Shown: piece after piece, positions 54,311-64,000 of the stretch
Numbering within the stretch: the first letter of the stretch is position 1
Layout: each line of letters opens with the position of its first letter
NCBI GenBank assembly: GCA_015680685.1
Contig: MNCI01016268.1
Span: 89,111 to 153,110 of the forward strand
Source of the DNA: Gnetum montanum
Taxonomy: Eukaryota > Streptophyta > Gnetopsida > Gnetales > Gnetaceae
Direction: 5' to 3'
Length of the DNA stretch: 64,000 nucleotides
Program-made: the position numbers and the translations under genes
Notes under the pieces: model-generated
Databases searched by the model: none
Told to the model about the DNA's origin: nothing
The model's input: the letters and a program-made list of their open reading frames with translations, nothing else

Positions 54311-56534
54311 TCATGTAGTTTCTGGTGGCGGTGGCTCCTCCATTGGCACTTTCCCTTTGTCATTTGCTCCAGGCTTTGAAGCTTGATGACATTGAAGTAT
54401 GGCCTAGAGCTTCTCCTCTTTGGTCCGAGGGTCTTGTGTCATCCATGCTAGTGTTCAAATGTTTGATGGAGTCGGAACTTCCCATGGATAGGGTAGTTGC
54501 AGGAACATTTGGTTGCCCTTGACATACCAAGCCGAAAACACCCATCGTTCCTCCTCATAGGCTCTGGCTTTATCTTTGTATTCATGAAGATCTGTTAGCC
54601 ATCGAGCCAAGTCAGTTGCGACATCTTTCTATCCCTAGTAGTTGGCTTTTACCACCTCAAGTTCAAAATTTGCAACATCCAATTATTCCAATAGCTTCTT
54701 GCATTCTGCAAATTCTGCTTTGTATTTGATGTGGGTGGAAGCTACCTACTACTCAGGATCTGTTCTCGAGCACCCTGTTGTTAACATAGCAAGGTTGGCA
54801 TATCTTAGGTTTGCTAACTCCATGTACTCTATCAAGTACTGAATCTGCAGGTCTCAGTTGTTAACTTCTGCTTGGTGGGCGAAGGTGTAGGTGTCCAGTA
54901 TGGATCCCCAATCAGTGTGTTGAGCATTGATGGTGTTGATTTGGGCCTTGTCCATATGGATTTCTTTTACAAGGATCTTTTTATACATCCCCACTTGATC
55001 GTGGAAGTGCTCCTTTAGCTTCTCATGTCATTTAGCCTTGTTCTACCACACGCTTATCTCAATTGCTAACTTTTGATGAATAGCGCGTACCACCTCCATT
55101 GAGAGGGTTCGATTTTCTCTAGCTAAATAACTTACATCTTGATTGACCTAGATGAATTATTTTCATAATTGATGAAAGTGTTCATCAAGAACATTCTTTT
55201 GCTTTTCTACAGTGGTCAACCGAAGGTTGTCTACAACCAGCTACTTTTTTCTTCTTCTAAGGCCTTAAGTACCTTAAGATGTGCATGAGTTTGTGCTTGT
55301 GTTGTGAAGGCATCCCAAACAACCTTCTCTTTTTCATCCACCTTCCTTTTATTCTCTACGATCAACTAGGTTAGTTGCTCCATTCTAAAATTCTCTAGCT
55401 GGTCTATGGGAACAAAATGTATAGGATCCTATTGTGCTGCTTGTAAGGCCACAAGTTGCTCTTGTAGTTTCTGCACTTCAACTTTAGCATGCTTGACCCT
55501 CACTTTAGATAAGACTAGCTTCCCTTTTGTGGAAATAAGATTTGATTGAATTGTTATGACATCCTGAGGGATGTCAAATAGGGATGTCATTACTTACCCT
55601 ATTTGAAGCAATTAGTGAAGCACATCCTCATGTTCTGTAGGAGTCATTGAGGTTCCGGCCAGAGTTTGAGCGTCTCATGCTCCTGAGAGATCTACCAGTG
55701 GCACAAAAGGTACATTAAAGGATTTTTTAACATGGTCTATGACCACTTCTACAGCTCCCATGGCATTCTGGTATTGCATGACCACCACTATGGCCCCTTC
55801 ACCAGTCTCTAACTGCACCTGGAAAGATGCTGCATTTCTTGAGATCTATTGTGATCATCTACTTTTCCCTCCTCCTATTTGAATGGATACTTCACCCCTT
55901 GTGCAATCTAATGAAACCATAGGTTGTATGGCATCATAAATGACACAAAAGAGGTTTGCATCATCACGAATTCTCCAACCGACCATCTCAGCGATGGCCC
56001 TAAGATGGCTCATCAACGATTTGTAGTCTTGCGATGGTGGCAATTGATCTGGAGCTGTGCTAGGCCTTACTTCTTGTTGTTGGCTGGGACCCATGGCTGG
56101 AGGTTTATTGGGTCCAACCATCTATTCTTCTTCTTGTTCTGGTCCCAGCTCTTCACCAGTGCTTTTCCTTGGAGCTAGCACCTTTAGCAATTCAGCATAT
56201 GAAGCAGTTTGAGCTTTTTGGATGACGTCATTGGTGTATCCCCGAATACTAGCATGTTGGCAAAGCTTTCTGGTATTGCAGTGAATGTGGACTTCTCATG
56301 GATAACCTAAAAAAAATCTTGGGGCAACCCGAATTGTTATCCCAGTTCAAGCGTAGCAGCAGCTTCTCCTTTTACCTACCCGGATCATCTGGTAGGAGGT
56401 TCATCTTGATGGATGCTAAATGAGTGCTCCTCCTATTTTGCATGTTGTCTAGCAGGATCTTATCTTCCACCTCTCCGAGATCGTTTCTTTCCACCTTGAG
56501 TAGGACCCTCCTGTTGTCCACATTTTGGGGCCAT
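54311..56534 (-). pseudogene. ORF3 of E6 (shortened)
   Basis: The minus-strand ATG at 56534 opens MAPKCGQQEGPTQGGKKRSR and the frame ends PMEEPPPPETT at a TGA (54311-54313), about 740 codons against 950 in E3. After IHEKSTFTAIPESF the sequence passes directly to GYTNDVIQKAQTASYAELLK, which corresponds to HYANDTLRHA... in E2, so most of the globular region is missing. NKPPAMGPSQQQEVRPSTAP is a local Pro/Gln-rich insert. MSHLRAIAEMVG (near 56022) matches the SHLN.VA segment, and the rest is coiled-coil-like as in the other copies. Confidence 0.6.
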
Positions 56535-56536
56535 CT

Positions 56537-58478
56537 ACAATCACATGGGCCAAGCGTTAGTAAGGTTATTTTTGAATTTAAGTTATACCTTACTACTTGC
56601 CTTTATTAATGATCTTACATTATCACATGTGATCATGCCCAAAATTTTGTAATAATGAGTCTTGTGACTTAGGTGGTTTCCATTTTTAATTTCCCAGTAT
56701 ACCTAAGGATTAAATGATTTTTAGGCATAATTATTCTAAGTTTTGGAATTAATTACCTTAATTGATGTCCTTTTGGCGATGATAAATTTCAAAAAATTTA
56801 GGCACTTTTTGGCAAGTGTCTCTTCCCCATGACTAAGCTGAACACTCTGAGTTCAAGCAGGTTCAAACGGAAGTAAAATTGGAGTACCAGTGAGCGAGAT
56901 ATGAGTAAAAAAGCAAGGGTCACTCAATCGCAAGTCGTAGAGAAAAATTTCAAAAACTCCCCCTGTGTGAATGGCAAAATGATGCTAAGTGTTGTGAGGG
57001 GTACTTATAAGTGGGGGGGACATGATATCGCATACAATACATCGCGTACATGATATCCCGTGGGACGCGATATCGCATACACGATATCTCGTCCCTGGTG
57101 ATGTGAGACATCATGAAAATACCAATTTTTTAAATGATTTTCTTGAAATTAACGTTGGAAATTAAGGACATTGACTATGATCAAGATGTTCTAAAGCAAT
57201 TTCATTAATTCAAAAGGCACCATTAATGATGACGGTGTGAACTTTATCAATAAAACCTTGGGTGGTTAAAAAAAAGGGAATGTAATGGTACATTGGAACG
57301 TTGAAATTCAGAGGGATAATAGTAGGGAAAGAAAATCAATTGAAAAATTAAGATGAGGGTAAGAAATTGTGTGTGTGAGCTATGTCATAAGTGAGAATTA
57401 CAAACGATTACACAAGTGGGTCCTCCCCAAAGTAGGTTTCAACCTATAATGCCCTTATGTAACAACACTTAAAGTGTCCGTGGGCACTAGAAGGGTTAAA
57501 TGTAATCCACACTAATTCCACGAAACACACACATGTAAATATCACCAGAATGAGATAAAAATTCTATGCTACATGGGACATGAGCTACAATTACACGAAT
57601 AGTGAGATGAGATGAACTATAGAAAGGGATCGTAGAGATTGGGACATGAGGTAACTGACCCAGGGCATAGTGAATCCTACGTGAAAAGCATGATTAACAT
57701 GTCATTAACCCATCATTCCAAGGTTAGGATCAAGTCCATTCCTCTAATCAGTGACATCACATTGTTTCATCCCATGATGAGCAACTATGAGAGTATCATA
57801 ACAATAAGGTGTACGATCACTTGGCATTTTGTTCAAGGAAGGAGTGATTTTTGTTTTATGACATACTTTTTTTTCTTCTTCTCTTTCTTTTCTCTTTCTT
57901 TTGTTTTCTTTTTGAATACTAAATCTAGAGAAGCTACCAACCTTCATGCATGGGTGCATGTCTTTCCAGTGGAACCCCCTAAAACAACATTGATTTTTGA
58001 GTGCCCTTTTGATTACTCTTACTCCCATTTTTCATTAGATCTTCAAGGATCTTAGTACAACCACGTTGCATGATAACTCCCATAGATGTCACCAAAGAGA
58101 ATCCACAAGTCCCCTTGATGTCACATCCTAATCATTCCCTCTTGGTCCATCCTTCTTTATTCTTGGTACAATTAACATAAAATTAATTTAAGTTTTAAGA
58201 ATTTCAAGAATATCACTGTACCCTTGAACAAAACCTCTTATTTGTAGAGTGAATGCATGGGTGTAATGGGTTCACTGTTCCAAATAATTGATCACTAATG
58301 ACTTACTAACATAGAACACACCTCAACCAATGATCCACATGAGTGTTTTATTCATAGACAAGATTACTTACAAAAATGTAAAAAGACAAAAATACAAAAA
58401 CACAAAAAGATGAAAAAGATAAAACAAAAAGTTGTAAAATCAAAGAAAATAAAAAGTGGTTATTAATCCTACTTGTTT
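56537..58478 (-). other. Spacer of E6 between gag and ORF3
   Basis: About 1.9 kb, similar in length to the pol-ORF3 spacers of the other copies. On the minus strand it contains GTGACATCAAGGGGACTTG (58104-58122), the counterpart of GTGACTTCAAGGGGACTC. A decayed donor region (CAGAGTGTTCAGCTTAGTC near 56840) and a good acceptor GTGATTGTAG just before the ATG are present. Confidence 0.5.
57000..57115 (-). promoter_or_regulatory. U3-like internal promoter upstream of ORF3 (E6)
   Basis: On the minus strand it reads GACGAGATATCGTG, TGCGATATCGCGTCCCACGG, GATATCATGTACGCGATG and ATGCGATATCATGTCCC, then CACTTATAAGTACCC as TATA. These are the same GATATCG/GCGTCCC words that fill the U3 of this element's own LTRs (61300-61377). 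The leader block AGGGGGAGTTTTTGAAATTT follows, as in E1, E2 and E3. Confidence 0.55.
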
Positions 58479-60450
58479 TTAGGATAGGGGATATCCCCCA
58501 TAACTAAACAATTGAGGATGACAAGGATTAATAAATGGAAGATGAGGATCTTTGCATGTTGGAAATATTGGGGCCTGATCATACTTATCCCCTTGGGGTT
58601 CACACACTTGATTATAGTAAGCATAGTGGGGCAATTTATATGATGTAATTCCTAGATAACGAGTTGACCCACTATAATATTTGGGACCGTTACATGGAAT
58701 GCAAGGATTGGAATGATGCCTCCCATGGTTGTGTTCATTGGGCTGTATGGTTGTTGGAGTGTTAGTTGGTGGCCTTGATGAAGTAACATGAGGTGTTGGG
58801 TTCAAAGGTAAGGGTGCACCATAGTGTGGAGCTTGTGCTGAGTTGGAAGATGCAGTGGCCTCTGAATTATGTTGTTCCTTCTTATGGACATGTTTAAATA
58901 AGGGGCGCTTTGGATATTGAGGAGGTTTCTCACTGCTATTGGTAGTAGTAGCACAAGTGTTGTTCGTGAGCTGTTACGGTGGTGCAGGTACCTTAGGAAT
59001 AGTTGGTGGCACTCTAGAAGGAGGGAAAGGATGAGAATGTTGAAAGTTAGGAGGAGTATAAGGTGCACAAGGTGGCAATTTTGTTGGAGGTATGGGCTTA
59101 TAGTATTGTGGAGAATAGTACTGTGGTGAGATAAAGTGCAGAGGTCCAGTTGGAGAAACAAGATGTTGAACAAGATCAGAATTTGGGTTCGGATGATATG
59201 AAGGGTGCCTCCAGTCTAATGGTGGTCTCCCCCATGACTGGGATTGTTGCCACTGTGACCGAACATAGTATCTCTGTACAATCTCTGGATGTAACGTGTT
59301 TTCCCAATGCTCATATAAATGTGACAAGATAGGGCATTGGCCCTTGGGATGATCGTACAGGCATATGTTGCAATCATATGTATGATTGGCAGTTGGGCTC
59401 TTATTTTCCTTATTCCTTCTTTCTGATTGTCTAATGTTTTGTCCTACTTCTTGGGTTGTCAAAACTCTATCTCCAATAATGTTGATAAATTCTCCACACT
59501 TTTGATACGTCCATTCCAACATCTTATTGATCTTTGCCTCGACTTATTCTAATGATTTTTGTATTGAAAAAAGATGATTCTTTTCCTTGTGATAGGTTGA
59601 TTTCTCCTTTTTATGATCATGGACCTTTGTTAAGTTGAAATTTTGGTCCCATTGATGTTTTTCAACACTCTCCCATCTAGCCATTTCTCCTTCTTCTTTT
59701 GCTACTTGCTGAATAAGCTCTTGGACTTGATGGGTTCATAGTTCGTATAGTTGACCTTGGGTATATATTCCTAAGGTATCTCTTGTTTTATTACATAGTT
59801 CATCAATAATATGGTACATTAGCCTTTCCTCGGAAAACCCATGGCCTGGACAGTTTTTTAATAGTGCATAATATCTTTCTAAGGCCATGTCCAAGGGTTC
59901 ATGTTGTGCTTGCTTCCATCCTTAGATTTGTTTCCTCAAGGCTGACACTCCTACGTAGGTTTGATATTTTTCATTAAAGACTTCTACCATTGTTGACCAG
60001 TGTCATATTGAATTTGGTTTTAATGATCTATACCATACTTTAGCTTGGTCAACGAGTGTCATAGGAAAGAGCCTAAGTTTTTGCTATCAATGTTATTCCA
60101 TGTGCAGGCATCGTAGAAGGCTTGTAAATGTTGATGTGAATCTAAGTCATAGCCTCCTGAAAATGTAGGAAAGTTTTTTAAATCGAGCCTAGGTAGACGA
60201 CTCTCTTTACGATGCCTACATGAGATTTGAATAGCCTCTTGTATTTGTGTTAAGCTTGTAGTGGCCAGTGGGGGTTCATCATCATTAGGTAAGTTATGTC
60301 TTCGTGGGTTGGGATGACGTTACTTTTGTTGATGTCTATAAGAAACCCCCACTTCAGGTTGTATACTCCAATCTTCATCATCATATAGTTCGTTGGTTCT
60401 CCAATAAAATTCCTCACTAAGTGTGGCATTATTATCGTCTTATAGGAGAG
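58479..60450 (-). pseudogene. gag of E6
   Basis: On the minus strand: a short N-terminus with NDDEPPLATTSLTQIQEAIQ, then the capsid line FPTFSGGYDLDSHQHLQAFY (near 60140), matching QFEGGYDINPQNHLQAFH of E5. An open run of 182 codons from 59522 gives MLEWTYQKCGEFINIIGDRV, then the zinc knuckle CNICLYDHPKGQCP, SHLYEHWENTLHPEIVQRYY and a Pro/Ser/Tyr-rich tail to NPCHPQLFSYGGYPLS. The knuckle spacing is CX2CX3HX4C. The N-terminal DEYVPDFTF part of the other gags is missing or unrecognisable. Confidence 0.75.
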
Positions 60451-60579
60451 GCATTGTTGTGAAGTTGTGTGTGAATTTATATGTGAATGTTTATAATTAC
60501 TTCTTATTCCTAAGAGATATAACATTAAGTCCTATACAATGACCTTGTATGATATAACTCATCTAGATAACTAGCACCG

Positions 60580-60597
60580 TCCCCAGCAACGGTGCCA
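60580..60597 (-). other. Primer binding site of E6
   Basis: On the minus strand TGGCACCGTTGCTGGGGA, the closest match to the tRNA-Asp site in the window, lies one base inside the LTR end at 60599. Confidence 0.85.
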
Positions 60598-60598
60598 A

Positions 60599-61377
60599 TG
60601 ATGAGTGGCAAGATGTCAAACTCTGCAGACAGACTAGTTGTGGCACCTAGATTGTTAACCTTAAGTCACAATTCACTGTCTTCCCACCTAGACTTGTATT
60701 ATCTTTTTCAGGTATGGTTTAGTCTAGAATGAGGTGTATGATGTGTTCCTAATCTAATGCTACTCCTGAAGGCAATGGAAGGTAATATTAACTAAGCTAG
60801 GAGGAAAAGGTAAGAAAATCTAATCTAGCCTAAGTGCGATGAGCAGCTGTTCCTTGATTATCTGTACACATCTTGGACTTTGTGCATGACTACCATTGGG
60901 ATTACCAAGCGTAGATCCTAGGTACGCCATTGGGTTACCAAGTAGTCACACTTAAATGCTCGTAATCAAGTTGTACTCATTTCGTAGTTTAACATGAGAC
61001 AAGTGAGAGAGAGACTAATTAGGAAAGTAGTAAATAGAAATTAAGTAAATAAATAAACAAAGTGAATGCTGCAATGATGAAGTAATCTCGATCTTTATTT
61101 CTGGTCATGTGTGTGTCCAAGTACGTCACACTTGAATAAAGGATGCCGTACAATTACATTCACCACACTACGGGCAGACACTGGAAAATAATCTAACTCT
61201 AGAGGGAAAAAACTGCCAGAGTCTAGCTACAATCTACTCTATGTTATGAAACAAGGGAGAGCCGCCTCTTATTTATTGAACTAGCAGGAGGCTGCGATAT
61301 CGCGTATGCGATATTATAGGGAGAGATGCGATATCACATACACGATATCGTAGCCCATGCAATATCGCGTCCCATCA
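60599..61377 (-). repeat. 5' LTR of E6
   Basis: It is 779 bases. It matches the partner LTR closely by eye, apart from a loss of about 50 bases in U5 (near 60613) and one fewer U3 segment. TATAAATAAGAG in the partner is here CAATAAATAAGAG. Confidence 0.9.
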
Positions 61378-62496
61378 CCTTGGTAGTTTTCAAACTTGGG
61401 AAGGATTAAATAGATTGATAAGGATGTGACTTCAAGGGGATTTGATGCTCTTTATACTTGTGTACCCTCTTGAGTCCATGAGTGTTTTCATGGATCTCTC
61501 ATTGTTCCACTATCGACCAATAATAGGAAGTTAAAGTCTTTGCATGATGTGGTTCCCACCCAAAAATCATAAAAATATAAAACCTAGAAAAAATCCAAAA
61601 AATGATGGGAATTCAAAGCATGCCCCTTAGATTGAATAACAAGCTATAAGCACTAGTTATGGGATTAGAAAGATATGTTGCCCATGCCTGAAGATCCCCT
61701 CTAACTAAGGTCATTTCTCACTTTCTACTTCTCTTTTCTTCTCATTTAGGAATGATGATTGATTTGTGGGAGCATTCTTATGTCTTGAGGAGGTGGATTA
61801 CTCTAAGAGTGTTGATGTGAAGTTACTGGAAGTGGTTGGTTTTGATCTAAACTAAGGATGGACTTTATCAGGTCATTTTAACCATAAGATCCACAAGGAA
61901 TTTGATGTAACCATGATTTGAGACTCCATTTCACCTGCTCTTTCATTCACTGCTGCTTCTCATAATTCACCTCACTGCTAGTTTTTCATAGTTTTGTTCA
62001 ATGTCTTAGTTTGATGTGTAAAAATTCTTAGGTAGGTTCTTATAGGATTTAGTCCTTAATTTTTCACAACCATTAATCAAACATGGGTCCATGGATTTCT
62101 TGATTTGAAGACATGCAAGGGCACTAAGGGCATGAGACTATTTTGGGAAGGACCCACCTATATACCTTCTAGTTGGGCTGCCTAAAGTCTTTATCCATAG
62201 GCATTTTTCATTATCAAATCCTTTGTGTGCCCCATCAGTGACATCTAGTTGTGCACTCCTTCATAATGTTCTCCAATGAAAACCTCTTTTCTTTGTGAAT
62301 TATCTAATCCTCTTCAACCATTTCATCATGTTCATGGCTTTTTCAACTCTCTAAGAACTTCAGGATGTGTTAAAAACTCTTTGTTTTTCCCTAATCTTCA
62401 ACCTTGAAAAGTTTTAGAGCCCAAAACCTTCTAGAGCCATAACTTTCCAACTGCTTATTCGATTTACCTCAATTTTTAGTCCTACCACTACCAAAG
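61378..62496 (+). other. Spacer of E4, second part
   Basis: It continues the spacer after E6: GGATGTGACTTCAAGGGGAT (61424), TGGGAATTCAAAGCA (61605), AAGCACTAGTTATGGG, GGTTGGTTTTGATCTAAAC and GCAAGGGCACTAAGGGCATG. The U3-like stretch expected near 62380 is missing; the text runs from AATCTTCAACC into AGTTTTAGAGCCC. Confidence 0.55.
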
Positions 62497-62773
62497 GTAA
62501 GCTCTATGTTGTGGAGACCACCTTTTGGTGAAATTTTTTTCTAAAATTTCTCTTTCTTCCACAAGGATTTATGAATAAAATAACTTAAAGCTATCCATTT
62601 ATGAGGTTAAACCATTCCAATGAACTTTGGTAGTCACAGAAATCAAATAATATGAAAATAATTAATCTATCATAATCCCAACCTAGCCAAGTATAACTAC
62701 CCAAAGAGACAAGGTACCTAAATGCTATAAGTTACAAATCACATGCTAATCCTTGATTCTTTTGTGATTATAG
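62497..62773 (+). other. Predicted intron before ORF3 start (E4)
   Basis: The donor is ACCAAAG/GTAAGC and the acceptor TTGTGATTATAG lies directly before GTGATACAAAAAGAG (ATG changed to GTG). The length is 277 bases. Confidence 0.45.
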
Positions 62774-62919
62774 GTGATACAAAAAGAGAAGCATGGACTA
62801 GAAGTGGGACCATCCCAATCGATGGACAAGAAGCCTAAAGTGGAAAGGAGCTAACAACTTGAATAACCCCAAGAATAGGTAATAGAAGCCCATGCAATGG
62901 GACCTCTTTGGGATAATTT
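62774..62919 (+). pseudogene. ORF3 start of E4 (body deleted)
   Basis: It reads VIQKEKHGLEVGPSQSMDK, then a line ending EAHAMGPLW, as in E1. The next bases (ATAATTTAATTTTTTCC) belong to the sequence after the ORF3 stop. About 2.7 kb of ORF3 is lost at this point. Confidence 0.6.
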
Positions 62920-63151
62920 AATTTTTTCCTTCATATTTGAGCTATCAGAGGGGTTTCAATGTCAATTCTTGATAGGGTGTTAAATTTTTTTGCCATGAAC
63001 ACCAAATTTTGTAAAAGATTGTAAATCCATACACTTAGCCACTTTATGTTAATTTGTTGGCCAATAATCCCATACCTTCCCAATATTTTGTAAATAACTT
63101 ATTCCTCCTTTTGTTCACTTGAGAACAAGTTTTCATTTAGTCATGGAGGTA

Positions 63152-64000
63152 TGATGAATCATTTTTTTACTTAGGCCCCAATCATGGATCCCTAACATCG
63201 AAACCTCAATATTGGAGCCCCAATATCGAATCTCATGCTACATTATTAGATATCTGATATCACAAGATGCATGCCTGCCTATAAATATAGCACATAGATG
63301 CATGATTCATCCATTCCATTCCTTAGTTGTTAGTGAAGCTCTTTTAGTTTATTTTCTCCTGAGTTAGAATATTTTTTGAGTGTCCACAGTAGAAATTAAA
63401 GAATGTACAAATCTTTATTTAAGCACGGATGTACCTCAACACCATAGTGTAAATGGCAATAAAGATGAGATTTTCTAATCAAACTTTGTAGCACTTGAAA
63501 TAGATTAATACTTTTCTTATGCATTTAATATTCATGCAATTTAATTTAATGAATTTTAATGAAGTAACTAATAATAATTAACTAGCAATCATAAGCACAA
63601 CCATGTTGAGCATACATTTAACACTTGGTAATCCTAGTAGCACTTAACACTTGGTAAACCAGTGGCACTATAATGTGTTTAGGATATGTGCGGGAAGTGG
63701 GAATGGATGTCTACATTAGGATTAGTTAAGTATTAGTTAGTTCCTAGATTAATTAGATTAATTACATATTAAATTCACTTTGTTTCCAACACTTAGATGA
63801 TTAAACCATGAAAGAAAAAGTGATAAAAATCAGATGCCTCAGTTACACTTAACCATACACTTGCATTTCACTAGTGGAAATGAGAAGACAATGATTGCAA
63901 AGATTAGATTCATTCCCTAGAAATCAATGTACGTAGAGAGCTAAAGTCTATATAATTTGATTGGATCCTTAAGTGAATTCTAGTAATTCGTATGGTTGGA
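63152..64000 (+). repeat. 3' LTR of E4 (runs off the window)
   Basis: It starts TGATGAATC after CATGGAGGTA and matches the 5' LTR at 35605, with three extra CC.CAATAT.G-type segments in U3 (63180-63230). TATAAATATAGC is near 63280. The window ends in ATGGTTGGA, about 30 bases before the expected CATCA. Confidence 0.85.

Larger units (their letters stand above)
53297..61382 (-). mobile_element. E6: pol-less gypsy-type element in reverse, target duplication CCTTG
   Basis: The element proper is 53302-61377, with CCTTG at 53297-53301 and 61378-61382. On the minus strand it reads 5' LTR (61377-60599), primer site, gag (60450-58479), spacer with a U3-like promoter, ORF3 (56534-54311), purine tract and 3' LTR (54148-53302). 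Gag ends near 58479 and is followed at once by spacer sequence; no protease, reverse transcriptase, RNase H or integrase is present. Its internal length of 6450 bases fits a non-autonomous element that kept gag and ORF3. Confidence 0.9.
35605..64000 (+). mobile_element. E4: outer gypsy-type element holding three insertions
   Basis: The 5' LTR is at 35605-36428 and the 3' LTR at 63152 to the window end, where only the last 30 or so bases are missing. Its own sequence is 35605-36724, 45919-46667, 47605-53301 and 61378-64000, about 10.2 kb. Removing E5, the solo LTR and E6 restores the same order of gag, protease, pol, spacer and ORF3 start as in E3. ORF3 itself is almost wholly deleted at about 62919. 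Confidence 0.85.

Noticed and set aside
57744-58055. Open frames of 94 and 138 codons on opposite strands
   Set aside because: They lie in the non-coding spacer of E6 over a CT-rich run; neither is kept in the sister spacers.
53302-61377. Long terminal inverted repeats, as in a DNA transposon, between 45880-45918 and 53302-53340
   Set aside because: The inverted match is only the shared LTR end of E5 and the oppositely oriented E6; each has its own pair of LTRs and target duplication.
1-64000. CRISPR arrays, bacterial operons, defence islands or rRNA genes
   Set aside because: No spaced identical repeats, Shine-Dalgarno-led gene runs or rRNA blocks were seen; all evidence is for plant nuclear DNA.

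Overview
The window is plant nuclear DNA made almost entirely of old, decayed LTR retrotransposons inserted beside and inside one another, with a few eroded host-gene fragments between them. A conifer source is likely but inferred. The reasons are the density and age of the elements, the absence of any intact gene, and a Penelope-like element remnant with a GIY-YIG domain (6565-7100); among plants, endonuclease-bearing Penelope-like elements are known mainly from conifers (the Dryad elements).

Most copies belong to one group of Ty3/gypsy elements of Athila/Tat type, here called E0 to E6. The shared plan is LTR (TGATG...CATCA, about 0.8-1.0 kb), a primer site matching tRNA-Asp, gag with a short-spaced zinc knuckle, protease, reverse transcriptase, RNase H, integrase, a spacer of about 2 kb, a third reading frame (ORF3) of about 950 codons, a purine tract and the second LTR. 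Every frame is broken, mostly by stops of the kind made by C-to-T decay.

Layout. 1-845: E0, the start of an ORF3. 846-1516: fragment of an unrelated LTR. 1517-6564: E1, 3' part of an element, lying in or against the Penelope-like remnant (6565-7100). 7133-7668: three SINE-like repeats. 8546-9013: first-exon pseudogene of a chloroplast SET-domain (Rubisco LSMT-like) methyltransferase. 9095-16720: E2, lacking its 5' half. 17508-18215: minus-strand pseudogene of an LRR receptor-like protein. 18394-31312: E3, the most complete copy. 31313-35604: SINE-like repeat, a large solo LTR of the unrelated family and a possible two-exon host fragment. 35605 to the window end: E4, which holds E5 (36725-45918, target duplication ACATT), a solo LTR (46668-47604) and the reversed, pol-less E6 (53302-61377, target duplication CCTTG).

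The most unusual feature lies upstream of ORF3. In E1, E2, E3 and E6 the spacer carries a stretch that resembles the U3 promoter of that element's own LTR, followed by a TATA-like box, a short leader and a GT...AG intron whose AG directly abuts the ORF3 ATG. The GT...AG pair is also present in E4 and E5. This suggests that ORF3 is, or was, expressed from its own LTR-like promoter and spliced leader, an arrangement I do not recognise from described plant gypsy elements. E6 lacks pol but keeps gag, this promoter and ORF3.
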